Assembly: GCA_016721385.1 (NCBI GenBank)
Contig: JADKIE010000011.1
Span: forward strand, 186,001 to 250,000
Reading direction: 5' to 3'
Source of the DNA: Chitinophagaceae bacterium
GTDB lineage: Bacteria; Bacteroidota; Bacteroidia; Chitinophagales; Chitinophagaceae
Length of the DNA stretch: 64,000 bases
Position numbers and translations under genes: made by a program. How positions within the stretch are numbered: the first letter of the stretch is position 1; each line of letters starts with the position of its first letter. Under the pieces are notes generated by a model. The model had not been told where the DNA came from. It made no database searches and saw only the letters and a program-made list of their open reading frames with translations. This document shows positions 36,816 to 47,344 of the stretch, piece by piece.

Positions 36816-37295
36816 CTAAAACTTTTTCACATCTAATTTATCTGTGCATAACTGTAGTAATTGATGTATTGTTTTTTTTAGTATTGGATGTTTAAAATTT
36901 GGAGATAATTCATTTAAAGGGGTGAGAACAAAACGTCGTTGTTGCAATAGGGGGTGCGGTACAAGTAGGTCAGGCTCAGCAACAATATCTTTATTAAAAA
37001 AAAGAATATCAATATCAATAATACGTGGAGCATTTTTTTTGGTACGGACTCTGCCCATTTTTTCTTCTATTTTAAGAATGGTTTGCATTGTTTTTTGAGC
37101 AGATAAGTTGGAATTGATAATTATTACTTGGTTTAAAAAATTGGGTTGATTAGGGTTTCCCCAGGCGGCTGTTTCGTAAATTGAACTTTCTCTAACAATA
37201 TTGCCAATTTGCTTTATAAGTAAAGATTTTGCCTTGGTTAGTTGCTTTACGGGGTTATTCATATTACTTCCGAGTAAAAAATATACTTTATTCAT
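36816..37295 (-). CDS. folK: HPPK, 6-hydroxymethyl-dihydropterin pyrophosphokinase
   Basis: 159 residues. VYFLLGSNMNNPVKQL, SSIYETAAWGNPNQPNFLNQ, LKIEEKMGRVRTKKNAPRII, DIDILFF and VPHPLLQQRRFVLTPLNEL are the complete HPPK signature, including the DIDIL metal site. It transfers pyrophosphate from ATP to the pterin in folate synthesis. First gene of the folK - deoxynucleoside kinase - MFS run, divergent from the ABC permease. Confidence 0.96.
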   Translation of the reverse strand: MNKVYFLLGSNMNNPVKQLTKAKSLLIKQIGNIVRESSIYETAAWGNPNQPNFLNQVIIINSNLSAQKTMQTILKIEEKMGRVRTKKNAPRIIDIDILFFNKDIVAEPDLLVPHPLLQQRRFVLTPLNELSPNFKHPILKKTIHQLLQLCTDKLDVKKF

Positions 37296-37392
37296 TTTAT
37301 AAATAATAATTAGTGTAATAAACTTGAAATGTGTTATTCAAATTTTTTAAAATGATGTTTAACCAATAGCTTTACGCTTTAAAAAAATAGTA

Positions 37393-38496
37393 ATGCACAA
37401 ATATAGTCAAGCTAAAGCGATGATTGCTATTACAAAGGCAAGTTTAAAAGCAATGCTACGCAGCCCATCGTCCATTATATTTAGTGTGCTGTTTCCATTT
37501 ATTTTTATTTTGATTTTTGGCTTTATAGGCGATGGAGGTGGCGTGCCTGTATATAAATTGGCTGTAGATAAAAACTGCGATACTGCCAATGCATTCTTTG
37601 ATTCCATAAAATTAAGTAACAGATTTAAAATAGTTGCTTTTACAGATACTACAGAGCTTAGAACGAATTTGGTAAAAGGTAAAATAGCAGGAATATTAAC
37701 GATTACAAAAATGAATACCGATACGCCTTTATACACTTACTCCTTAAGAAGTACAACTGCCAGCGGCGACAAATGGCCACAGGTGTTATCTATTTTAGCT
37801 TCTATAAACAATAAAATTAGTAACAGCGTTTATAAAAACAGGCCTAGTTACGCATTGCAAAACCAACCCGAGATAGAATCGTTAAGGGAGTACAAAACCA
37901 TAGATTTTATTTTGCCGGGGCAATTGGGCTTTTCGTTACTTAGTTCAGGCGTATTTGGTGTGGCATTTATGTTTTTTGGGTTAAGAAATACATTGGTTTT
38001 AAAGCGTTTTTTTGCTACACCAATTAGCCGTACACATATTATTTTAGGAGAAGGTTTGGCAAGGGTAATTTTTCAAATGCTTACGGCTATTGTAATTATT
38101 TTAGTTGGCAAGTTTTTATTTGGGTTTACTTTAGTTAATGGTGTACAAACTCTTTTTGAAATGCTTTTTTTAAGTTTTATAGGCTTGCTATTGTTTATGG
38201 GCTTTGGTTTTATTGTAAGCGGCCTTGCTAAAACAGATAGCACCATACCTCCTTTTGCTAATTTAATTACTATGCCTCAATTTTTAATGGGCGGAACATT
38301 TTTTTCTATAGAAGCTTTTCCTAAATGGCTACAGCCAATATCTAAAGCGATGCCTTTAACACATTTAAATAATGCTATGAGAGCAGTTGCCTTTGAAGGA
38401 CAAAGCCTTTGGGATACTAAAGGAGAAATAGGATATATCTTATTATGGGGCGTTATTGTATATTTTATTGCAATAAAAGTGTTTAAATGGGAGTAA
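37393..38496 (+). CDS. ABC-2 type transporter permease
   Basis: 367 residues with one N-terminal helix (about 25-45), a soluble extracytoplasmic domain (about 50-170, VYKLAVDKNCDTANAFFDSI), then five helices, including GLRNTLVLKRFFATPISRTH and a late MPQFLMGGTFFSIEAFP loop. This is the ABC2_membrane_3 layout. The ATP-binding partner is not adjacent. An SRPBCC gene follows 10 bases later. Substrate unknown. Confidence 0.86.
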   Translation: MHKYSQAKAMIAITKASLKAMLRSPSSIIFSVLFPFIFILIFGFIGDGGGVPVYKLAVDKNCDTANAFFDSIKLSNRFKIVAFTDTTELRTNLVKGKIAGILTITKMNTDTPLYTYSLRSTTASGDKWPQVLSILASINNKISNSVYKNRPSYALQNQPEIESLREYKTIDFILPGQLGFSLLSSGVFGVAFMFFGLRNTLVLKRFFATPISRTHIILGEGLARVIFQMLTAIVIILVGKFLFGFTLVNGVQTLFEMLFLSFIGLLLFMGFGFIVSGLAKTDSTIPPFANLITMPQFLMGGTFFSIEAFPKWLQPISKAMPLTHLNNAMRAVAFEGQSLWDTKGEIGYILLWGVIVYFIAIKVFKWE

Positions 38497-38506
38497 AAAA
38501 ATAGGT

Positions 38507-38953
38507 ATGCGTTATATAAAATTTTTTCTATTAAACCTGATTGTATTTGGAAGTTTATTTTTTGTTATCTCTTTATTGCTTCCGTCAACAGTTGGGGTGT
38601 CAAAATCAATATCTGTAAATGCAGATAAAACTATTGTTGCAAAGCAAATTAGTGATATAACAAATTGGCAAAAATGGAATAGTTATTCATCCGTTTCAAA
38701 TAATATAAAAATTAGTACAGACAGTTTAGTGAAAGTGCATCATCCGTCTGATAGGTTTGGAAATTTAACTTCGTTATTTGTTATTCAGGGCAATGGTGCT
38801 GTAAATGTTAGTTGGGCTTTACAGCAAAAACTACGTTGGTATTATCCATGGGGAAAATTTGCTGCAATGGTTACAGAAAAATCGTGGATAGAAGGCATGG
38901 ATTCATCATTAACCAAGCTAAAACAACTTTGTGAAGCTAATCAGGGAAACTGA
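38507..38953 (+). CDS. Membrane-anchored SRPBCC-type protein
   Basis: 148 residues. An N-terminal helix (8-27), then VGVSKSISVNADKTIVAKQI, SDITNWQKWNSYSS and the late MVTEKSWIEGMDSSLTKLKQ, a START/polyketide-cyclase-like fold seen in Bacteroidota proteins of unknown role. It probably follows the ABC permease on one transcript. Its stop overlaps the convergent anmK gene by 17 bases. Confidence 0.7.
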   Translation: MRYIKFFLLNLIVFGSLFFVISLLLPSTVGVSKSISVNADKTIVAKQISDITNWQKWNSYSSVSNNIKISTDSLVKVHHPSDRFGNLTSLFVIQGNGAVNVSWALQQKLRWYYPWGKFAAMVTEKSWIEGMDSSLTKLKQLCEANQGN

Positions 38954-40137
38954 TTTTTCCCATTGATATGGCAGGCATTCCGTCAATACCTTTTTGCAAA
39001 TAATTTCCATCTCCACATACACATTCATTTGCCAAAATTGCAAACAAACAAGCTTCTTTTGCATCCGGATTAATATGTAAACCGGCAATATCTTCAAATT
39101 CAAAATTGCTTAATGCCTCTTTTAAATGCTGCATCAGCAAAGGGTTATGTAAGCCACCACCACTCACAAAAATTTTATATTTATTATTAATGTTTGTTGC
39201 TTTTTGCAATGCACTTATTATACTATCTGCCGAAAATTTATTGAGTGTAGTCATTGTATCTTCTACGCTAATATTGTGTGTAGCAGATTTTTCTTTTGCC
39301 TTTTGCAAATAATTAAGGTTAAATAGCTCTGGTCCTGTTGTTTTAGGGAAAGTTTTTTCAAAAAATCATTTTGTTTTAATACAGCCAACAATGCTTCGTT
39401 AACGTTGCCTTTTTTTGCAAGTTCTGCATCTTTATCAAAATACTTTTCGGTAAAATGTTGTTGCATAAAAGCATCCATTAGTGTATTGCCCGGACCTGTA
39501 TCGGTACTAAAAATTTCTGCACTATTCATGTTGCCGGGCAAGTAGGTAAAATTGGCAATGCCGCCAATATTTAATAAAATCCTGTCTTCTCCTTGTTTGC
39601 CAAAAATTAAATAATCGCCATAAACGGCTAGTGGCGCACCTTCGCCGCCGGCAGCAATATGTTTTTGCCTGAAATCACTAACTGTGATAATTTCTGTTGC
39701 TACTGCTAAATGATCTCCATCTCCAATTTGTAAAGTAGCATTACCAAATTTATTTTGTTGATGCAAACTTTTTGGTGCATGATAAATGGTTTGCCCGTGG
39801 CTGGCAATTAAGTCAATATCTCCTTTCGATAAATTCCATTTTGTAAGTAATGCGTTTATAATAGCAGCATGTTGTGTGGCAATCCATGGATTTAGTAAAG
39901 TAAGTTTTCTAAATCAATATTGTTTTTACTGAAAACTGTTTTTATTTCTTCTTTTATTTCGTTGCTGAAGCTAACGGTTTCAAAATTTAATATTTCTACT
40001 TTGGTTTGCAAACCGCTACCGCTAACATTGCACAATGCCACATCTAAACCATCTAAAGATGTGCCGCTCATTAAACCAATAATTTTACGGCTTGGTTTAT
40101 TGCATAGATTGTAAAGTGCTTCAATATTTTTCTTCAT
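38937..40137 (-). CDS. anmK: Anhydro-N-acetylmuramic acid kinase, two frame breaks
   Basis: About 400 residues from three frames. KIIGLMSGTSLDGLDVALCN is the N-terminal signature. GGEGAPLAVYGDYLIF, RILLNIGGIANFTYLP and STDTGPGNTLMDAF form the ATP/sugar site. FVSGGGLHNPLLMQHL and DAKEACLFAILANE end the protein. Breaks are near 39893 and 39355. It phosphorylates and opens anhydro-MurNAc during peptidoglycan recycling in the cytoplasm. It starts 7 bases after queG. Confidence 0.92.
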
Positions 40138-40144
40138 TTTTTAA

Positions 40145-41070
40145 TTACTTTAGGAAAGACAAGTTTCTTTTTATTCCGCTAAATTTCGCCCTTTTAATGG
40201 GAGAGTGGCTAAATATTTTTTTGAATGCTTCCTCAGTCAATTCTTCCCAATCGGTTGTTGTAAAATTTAAAATTTCCGGAATGGGGTTAAATACTTCTTC
40301 TTTTGTTGAAGTAGCAAATCTATTCCACGGGCACACATCCTGACATACATCGCATCCAAACATCCAGTTATCAAATTTACCTTTCACTTTATCAGGAATT
40401 AATGCATCTTTTAATTCAATAGTATAATAAGAAATACATTTACTGCCATCAATTACCTTGTTGGGCAATATGGCTTCTGTTGGGCAACTGTCTATACATT
40501 TTGTACAGGTGCCACAATAATCTTTGCTATCGGATTATCGTAATTTAAATCTATATCAACAATTAAGGTAGCAATAAAAAAATATGAGCCGCTTTGTTTG
40601 TTAATTAAATTTCCATTTTTTCCAATCCAGCCTAAGCCACTCTTTTGTGCCCAGCTTCTTTCCAAAATAGGAGCGCTATCTACAAAACCTCTGCCGTTTA
40701 TATCGCCTATATTTTCTTTGAGTAATTTAATAAACTCGTTCAGTTTATTTCTTATCACATCGTGGTAATCGGTTGCATAAGCGTACTTTGATATTTTAGG
40801 AGCATTTAAATTTTGTGTTTTATCCGGAAAGTAATTTAGCAATAAAGTAATTACCGATTTTGCATTGGGTACAAGTTTAGTTGGATCTATCCTAAGGTCA
40901 AAATAATTTTCCATGTATTGCATATTGCCATGCATTCCTTTGCTTAGCCAGGTTTCTAAACGCTTTGCATCATCTGTAAGTAATTGTGCTCTTGCTATGC
41001 CACAAAAATTAAAGCCTAACTGGTGTGCAGTAGTTTTAATAAAATGAGTATACCTTTCTTGATTAACCAA
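40145..41070 (-). CDS. queG: Epoxyqueuosine reductase, one frame break
   Basis: About 308 residues. The first frame has GFNFCGIARAQLLTDDAKRL, WLSKGMHGNMQYMENYFDLR, YATDYHDVIRNKL and SGLGWIGKNGNLINKQSGSY. The second has the two ferredoxin-type cysteine clusters (YCGTCTKCIDSCPTEAI and FGCDVCQDVCPWNRF). The break near 40525 lies just before cluster one. It catalyses the cobalamin-dependent last step of queuosine synthesis on tRNA. It starts one base after the channel-like gene's stop. Confidence 0.93.
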
Positions 41071-41071
41071 G

Positions 41072-41425
41072 TTAATTGTCTTCTAAATGTAAACGATGAA
41101 AAAAGCGATGTATTACTGGCGAAAGTACAATGCCTATTGTGCTTATAAACGAAATGCCACTAAATAATGCATAGGCTGAAGCAAATACTTTTGCTGTTTT
41201 GGTTAAAATAATTTGGCTATCAATCATTGGCCCCATGCCACTTAAAATCATTGACGCATTTAGTAAGCTGTCATACCAATCAAACTCGGGTACAGTTAAT
41301 TTATAACCCACTACACCTATGCCAAGGCTTATGAAAAGAATGATTGTGCCAAACAATAAATTTTTGCCAATTCTTTTGAAATAAACTTCTTTAGAAGCAA
41401 GCCCTTGTTTTTTATGTTCAAACAT
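41072..41425 (-). CDS. Two-helix, re-entrant-loop (channel-like) membrane protein
   Basis: 117 residues from the preferred start MFEHKKQG (41425; 41452 is upstream in frame). Helix 1 is about 22-42. A hydrophobic loop (about 51-68, YDSLLNASMILSGMGPM) precedes helix 2 (about 76-103, KTAKVFASAYALFSGISFIS). This follows the TM-pore loop-TM plan of two-helix K+ channels (Ion_trans_2), but SGMGP replaces the TVGYG filter. The C-terminal 15 residues are His/Arg-rich. Channel function is doubtful. It precedes queG with a one-base gap. Confidence 0.65.
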   Translation of the reverse strand: MFEHKKQGLASKEVYFKRIGKNLLFGTIILFISLGIGVVGYKLTVPEFDWYDSLLNASMILSGMGPMIDSQIILTKTAKVFASAYALFSGISFISTIGIVLSPVIHRFFHRLHLEDN

Positions 41426-41450
41426 AAATTTATTATTTGCATAAAAGTAC

Positions 41451-41480
41451 AAAAGCTCCTAAACATTGCAGGAGCTTTTT
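41451..41480. terminator. Terminator between T9SS gene and channel-like gene
   Basis: Ten-base stem AAAAGCTCCT / AGGAGCTTTT (41451-41460 and 41470-41479) with a nine-base loop. T-runs occur on both sides. Confidence 0.75.
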
Positions 41481-41519
41481 ATACTAACGAATATTTATTT
41501 TAGTTATACTGTACTACAG

Positions 41520-44465
41520 TTATAATTTTACAAATTTGCTTGCTATGTTTAAGTTTGAAGATATTATTTGTATATAGTACGAGCCACTTGATAGAGTGGT
41601 TATTTGCGGTAAGCTAACATTGTTGCTTCCTTTTTGAATTTGTATTTTTTCAAAAACTACCATTTTGCCACTTACGTCTGTTATTTTCAGTACACCATCT
41701 ATTTTGTTATTGCTGGTAAATGATATAGCAATATCTCCCTTAGTGGGATTAGGATACAAAGAAATTGTTTCGTTGGAATTACTTAAGTTTAGCCTTACAA
41801 TAGGAGAGTAAGTGTACTTGCCATTTTGGTCAACAATTTTTAGGCGATAGTAAACTTTGGTATTGTTAAAGGAAACAAGATTGTCTGCTTGTGTATAATC
41901 TACAAAAGATGTTGTACTGCCTTTTACTGCTATGGTATTAATTTTTTTAAAAGTAACACCATCGTCGCTTCGCTCTAATTCGTAATTACTAATATTTGTT
42001 TCATTTTCTAAAGTCCATTTTAATAAAGCTGTTTGGTTGTTATAGCTACCTGTAAAAGAAAGTAATTTTATGGGTAAAACAAAACCGCATAAATTGCTGT
42101 TTAAAACAACATCTTTAGTGCGATTAAGACAACCTGCTAAAGATACATAGCACCTATATGTACCATTGTTTACCGCAGTATATGGGTCGGCAAAAGTAAG
42201 TGTGTTTTGTGTACTTAATGTAGTAGCCAAATCGGGTAACTTAACCCAGCGGTAGGTAAAGTTGCCTGCATAAGGCGATATGGAAACCGTGTAATTAACC
42301 TGCCCCAGACATGGGCTAAATCCGGTTTGCAATAGAGGTTGCCCAAGTGGTTGTAAGCTACCTTGTGTTGTAACTTTATTGCCGCAATTGTCCACGCTTC
42401 TGTATGTATATAAAGTGAATGGTGGATCAGAAGCCAATGGTAAATCCCATTGATAAGTATTACTTGGGTTATTTACAGAAGATACTGTCCATATCTCTGT
42501 TGCTCCGGTTCCTATTAAACTAGATTTTATTATTTCGTACGTAAACGGAGCAGATCCATTTACTTGTACAATTGCCTTGCCGGTTGTAAGTTGATTTCCG
42601 TTTACATCTTCGCAGGTAGTAATTGTTTTTCGTACAATACTTTGCGCTGCACCGGTGCTAAGCATGGCTACTGTTATTGAGTCGGTAATTAACTTGTTTG
42701 GACAATCTGTTGAGCTACTGGGCACAGTAAATTTAACTTTATAATTTCCTTGCACAACATCTTGAAAAATACCGGTAGTATTTGTTGCTATTACGGTATT
42801 GGGCGATAAAAGATTGTATAAAAAATAATTAACTGTTTCGTTTCCGGAAAAATTGGAGATTGCTGTAATGGTACCTTTGTTTTGCCCACAAAGTGCATTA
42901 GTTGTAGCGGTAAGATTCCAATTTAAAATGGGCTGCCCCCAATGATCTAATGGTACCGTAAATAGTAGAGAATCTTTTTCATTACATGTATTGGTTATTA
43001 CTATTTTGTACGTATAGCCAGCTAACAAATTGGATGCAATGTACCCTGGTATCCAGTCTTGAAATGCACTTATGCCCGGCACTGCGGTAACAGTTCCTCC
43101 GGTAATAATAACGTTGGTTGCATCAGCTAAGCCGGGTAAATCTCCACCGGTAATTCTAATGAGTGCCGAAGCAGTGTTTTGTACGTTTGAGCAATAAAAC
43201 TGCCATTGAGGCTCTTGCTCAGACTGCAATGCTGACCCCTGTACAGGTTTAGGTATTGTTTTAGTTACAACTTTGCCACATGCATCAGTAAGCTTAACTG
43301 TTGCCGGTAAATTTGCCATCGTTAATCCATAAAAATAACCATCGTTATTAGTTACTGTGGCGCCACCATTTTTAGTGAGTAAGTATGTAATTGGCTCAGT
43401 CATATTAAACACATATCGTGGTTTAATATATGCTATTTGATTATTCCATACTGCGTTGCAAGATTGCTGTACTAAATCAACAATTGCATCCGGAGTGTAC
43501 GGATTTCCCTGATTAAAATTGTAGCAGTACTTAAATGTTTCTCCGCATTTTGTGGTTATCACAAAAATAATATCCTCTTGAGGGATAGTAATTGGATAAG
43601 CAGTATTATCGCCGGAAGGTATATTGGCTAATAAAATTGTACCCGAAGTTAGCAAAGCGCCTTGAGTAGCAGTACAACCACTATTAGCAGAGCTTGTGGT
43701 AATTGAATTTGCAGGGCTGGGTTTGTAAACCTGATATGTGGAACCTATCAGGTTATGCATGTCAATGGCAATACTGTTTTGATCAATCAAATGCACATTT
43801 AAAGTTATAGTAGGCAAGCCGTCCATAATTTCTCCACATGGCCTGTTGGGTACAATATCTTCCCACCAAAAATCTATGGGTTTGGGTTGGGTTGGAAGCA
43901 GCTCAATATCATAAGTTCTAACTTCACCGCAAGCATCTTTTGCGTATATACGATAAGTGCCAAAACTTGTAACAGCCTTTGAGTAAGTAGTGCTTGCAGT
44001 GTTTGCTCCATAGCTTGGCAAATCTGCAACAGGCACAATATCATACTGATATGGTGCTTTGCCACCTGTAACTGTACCACTTATTGTACCACCCTGAGCC
44101 CCACTGGTACATACATTTGAGGTACTACCTGCGCTAACAGAAAAAGTTACGTAAGTGTTTGTAACTACTTTTGTTACGGTAGCTGTTACATTGCAATCGT
44201 CCTTAGCTTCTACAATGTATGTTCCAGTAACAAGGCTCCCAAATATACCTGTAGTATTACTGGCGGCAGGATACCCCGATGGGCCACTGATGATTTGATA
44301 AGTTACATTTGTACCTGTAGCAGTTACTGTTATTCCTCCACCTGCCGGGCAACTGGCAGAACTTACAGTTGAACCCGTAATAACCAATGGGCTGCATGGT
44401 TGAGCTTTTGCGGTATTGCATAATAATAGTATGCATAAAAACCAAAGGGTAAAATTTTTCATCAT
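41520..44465 (-). CDS. Large secreted T9SS substrate with Ig-like repeats
   Basis: 981 residues with signal peptide (MMKNFTLWFLCILLLCNTAKAQ). The body consists of cysteine-containing beta-rich segments with the recurring N/TTGIFGSLVTGTYIVEAKDD-type pattern (for example NTTGIFQDVVQGNYKVKFTV), resembling SprB-like repeats of gliding adhesins. Residues about 890-981 (ISLYPNPTKGDIAISFTSNN, SSGSYYIQIISSN, KFVKL) form a type-A T9SS sorting domain. It is exported through T9SS and attached to or released from the cell surface. Divergent from clpB. Confidence 0.85.
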   Translation of the reverse strand: MMKNFTLWFLCILLLCNTAKAQPCSPLVITGSTVSSASCPAGGGITVTATGTNVTYQIISGPSGYPAASNTTGIFGSLVTGTYIVEAKDDCNVTATVTKVVTNTYVTFSVSAGSTSNVCTSGAQGGTISGTVTGGKAPYQYDIVPVADLPSYGANTASTTYSKAVTSFGTYRIYAKDACGEVRTYDIELLPTQPKPIDFWWEDIVPNRPCGEIMDGLPTITLNVHLIDQNSIAIDMHNLIGSTYQVYKPSPANSITTSSANSGCTATQGALLTSGTILLANIPSGDNTAYPITIPQEDIIFVITTKCGETFKYCYNFNQGNPYTPDAIVDLVQQSCNAVWNNQIAYIKPRYVFNMTEPITYLLTKNGGATVTNNDGYFYGLTMANLPATVKLTDACGKVVTKTIPKPVQGSALQSEQEPQWQFYCSNVQNTASALIRITGGDLPGLADATNVIITGGTVTAVPGISAFQDWIPGYIASNLLAGYTYKIVITNTCNEKDSLLFTVPLDHWGQPILNWNLTATTNALCGQNKGTITAISNFSGNETVNYFLYNLLSPNTVIATNTTGIFQDVVQGNYKVKFTVPSSSTDCPNKLITDSITVAMLSTGAAQSIVRKTITTCEDVNGNQLTTGKAIVQVNGSAPFTYEIIKSSLIGTGATEIWTVSSVNNPSNTYQWDLPLASDPPFTLYTYRSVDNCGNKVTTQGSLQPLGQPLLQTGFSPCLGQVNYTVSISPYAGNFTYRWVKLPDLATTLSTQNTLTFADPYTAVNNGTYRCYVSLAGCLNRTKDVVLNSNLCGFVLPIKLLSFTGSYNNQTALLKWTLENETNISNYELERSDDGVTFKKINTIAVKGSTTSFVDYTQADNLVSFNNTKVYYRLKIVDQNGKYTYSPIVRLNLSNSNETISLYPNPTKGDIAISFTSNNKIDGVLKITDVSGKMVVFEKIQIQKGSNNVSLPQITTLSSGSYYIQIISSNLNIASKFVKL

Positions 44466-44586
44466 TTTTCTATAGAATAATTACGATACCACGTAACGTA
44501 TTATTATAAAATTTATTTTGTATAAACCACAAAAGGGCAAGAAAAATACGTTTTTCTGTAAAAAAGCCCTGTTTGTTGCATATTAG

Positions 44587-44601
44587 CTGACAGGATGTCG
44601 G
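44587..44601 (+). promoter_or_regulatory. Palindromic element upstream of clpB
   Basis: CTGACA-GGA-TGTCGG is an almost perfect inverted repeat with a three-base centre (five of six arm pairs) located 56 bases before the clpB ATG. It could be a heat-shock control site. The rest of the 191-base gap shows no clear TAnnTTTG promoter. Confidence 0.45.
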
Positions 44602-44656
44602 TTTAAATAAGCTGGATGAAAATTTGAGGAATAGAGTGTATAATAACTTTACAACT

Positions 44657-47257
44657 ATGAGTTTACAAAATTTAACCATAAAATCGCAGGAAATACTTCA
44701 GCAAGCCCAGCAATTGGCTTTTAACGAAGGCAATTCGTTTATTGAATCCGAACATATACTTTTGGCTTTATTGGGCGATAAAGATTCGTCTATTGACTTT
44801 CTATTAAAAAAGAACAATGTAAATACGAATTACATAGAAGAAAAAACCAGAGAGGCTATAAAAAAATTACCCAAAACAGCTGGCGGTCAGCCGGCGCAAT
44901 CTTTAAACAGAGATGCTAATAATGTATTATTACGTTCATCATCTACCTTAAAAACATTTAACGATGAGTTTGTGAGCGTAGAGCATTTATTGTTATCAAT
45001 TTTACAAGGCAATGATGCGGCAGCTAAAATTCTAAAAGATGCAGGCCTTACAGAAAAGGGATTAATTGCCGCAATTAAAGAGTTACGCAAAGGCTCAACC
45101 GTATCTTCCCAAACAAGCGAAACCACTTATAATGCTTTAAATAAGTATGCCAAAAACTTAAATGAAATGGCACGTAATGGCAAGCTCGATCCTGTAATTG
45201 GAAGAGATGAAGAAATAAGAAGAACATTACATATTTTATCTCGAAGAAGTAAAAATAACCCAATATTAGTAGGTGAGCCCGGCGTTGGTAAAACCGCTAT
45301 AGCAGAGGGTTTGGCCATGCGTATAATAAATGGAGATGTGCCCGATAATTTAAAAAGTAAAATTATTTATGCACTGGATATGGGACTGTTAATTGCCGGT
45401 GCAAAATACAAAGGCGAGTTTGAAGAAAGATTAAAAGCTGTAATAAAAGAAGTAACAAGCGGAGATGGCGAAATAGTTTTATTTATAGATGAAATACATA
45501 CATTGGTAGGTGCCGGCGGAGGCGATGGCGCTATGGATGCTGCTAATATTTTAAAACCGGCATTGGCCCGAGGTGAATTAAGAGCTATTGGAGCAACAAC
45601 ATTAAGTGAGTATCAAAAATTTTTTGAAAAAGATAAAGCATTAGAAAGAAGATTTCAAAAAGTTATGATAGATGAACCATCTAACGAAGATGCTATATCT
45701 ATTTTAAGAGGCTTAAAAGACAGGTACGAAACGTATCATCATGTACGTATAAAAGACGAAGCAATTATAGCAGCAGTTGAATTATCCAGCAGATATATTA
45801 CCGATCGGTTTTTACCTGATAAAGCAATTGATTTAATTGATGAAAGCGCTGCCAAACTTAGGTTAGAGATGAATAGTATGCCAGAAGAACTGGATAAACT
45901 GGAAAGGCAAATACGCCAGTTAGAAATTGAAAGAGAAGCAATAAAAAGAGAGGATGACGAAGTAAAACTTAAAGAATTAAATACAGAAATAGCTAATCTT
46001 AGTGTACAAAAAGATACCTATAAAGCAAAGTGGGTTGCCGAAAAGAAATTGTAGAAAAAGTGCAAAATGCTAAGGCCGAAATTGAAAACCTTAAGCAAAA
46101 AGCAGAGCAGGCAGAGCGTAATGGTGAGTACGGATTGGTTGCAGAAATACGCTACGGAAAAATAAAAGTACAGGAAGAACAAATTGCTACTTTAAGTGAA
46201 CAACTTGCAGAGTCTTCAGAAAAACGGTTGTTAAAAGAAGAAGTTGATGCCGAGGATATTGCCGAAAATGTGGCGAAAGCTACCGGCATACCGCTTAAAA
46301 AAATGTTGCAAAGCGAAAAAGAAAAATTGCTGAATTTAGAGGAAGAATTACACCAAAGAGTAGTTGGGCAAGATGAAGCTATTGAAGCTGTTGCAGATGC
46401 AATAAGAAGAAGCAGGGCCGGGTTGCAAGATCCTAAAAAGCCCATTGGTTCATTTATTTTTCTTGGAACAACCGGTGTGGGTAAAACAGAGTTGGCTAAA
46501 GCCCTGGCCGATTATTTATTTGCTGATGAAGGTATGATGACACGGATTGATATGAGCGAATATCAAGAAAAACACAGTGTTAGCAGGCTTGTGGGAGCCC
46601 CTCCCGGCTATGTTGGGTACGACGAAGGCGGCCAATTAACCGAAGCTGTACGAAGAAAACCGTACTCTGTTGTATTATTTGATGAGATAGAAAAGGCGCA
46701 TACTGACGTTTTTAACGTATTATTGCAGGTATTAGACGATGGAAGGCTTACAGATAACAAAGGACGTATAGTAAATTTTAAGAATACGATAATAATAATG
46801 ACGAGTAATTTGGGTAGCCATATTATTCAGGAAAACTTTGAAAAAATTACGGATAAAAACAGGGATGAGGGTTGTTGAAAACACAAAAACGGAGGTAATG
46901 AATTTGCTTAAGCAAACCATACGCCCAGAGTTTTTGAACAGGATAGATGAGGTTATAATGTTTCAGCCACTGCTTAAAAAGGAAATAAAGGGAATTATAA
47001 AAATTCAACTGGCTGCTTTACAAAAATTAGTTTTGGAAAGTGGTATTCAATTGCAGTTTAGTGATTACGCTTTAGATTACTTGGCAGAAAATGGTTACGA
47101 CACTCAATTTGGTGCAAGGCCGCTTAAAAGGCTAATACAAAAAGAAATTGTTAACCAACTTAGCAAAAAAATACTTGCAGGCGATATTGATAAAACCAAA
47201 CCTGTTTTGGTAGATGTATTTGATAAAACCGTAGTTTTTAGAAATGAAGCGATATAA
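44657..47257 (+). CDS. clpB: ClpB disaggregase, two frame breaks
   Basis: About 867 residues. The start MSLQNLTIKSQEILQQAQQL fits the Clp N domain, and the in-frame ATG at 44624 adds unlikely residues. NBD1 has GEPGVGKTAIAEGLA and VLFIDEIHTLVGAGGGDGAM. A coiled middle domain follows, and NBD2 has GTTGVGKTELAKALA, VVLFDEIEKAH and the C-terminal FGARPLKRLIQKEI. Breaks near 46045 and 46862 are each fixed by one base. It is the cytosolic hexameric ATPase that rescues aggregated proteins with DnaK. A DsbA-like gene follows. Confidence 0.94.
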
Positions 47258-47344
47258 AATTTAAACATAAACAAATATTAATTGTTATTAAAACAATTAA
47301 AGAAAAAGAGCCTTACAAACAAGTAGGCAAAAAAGGAAATAGTT

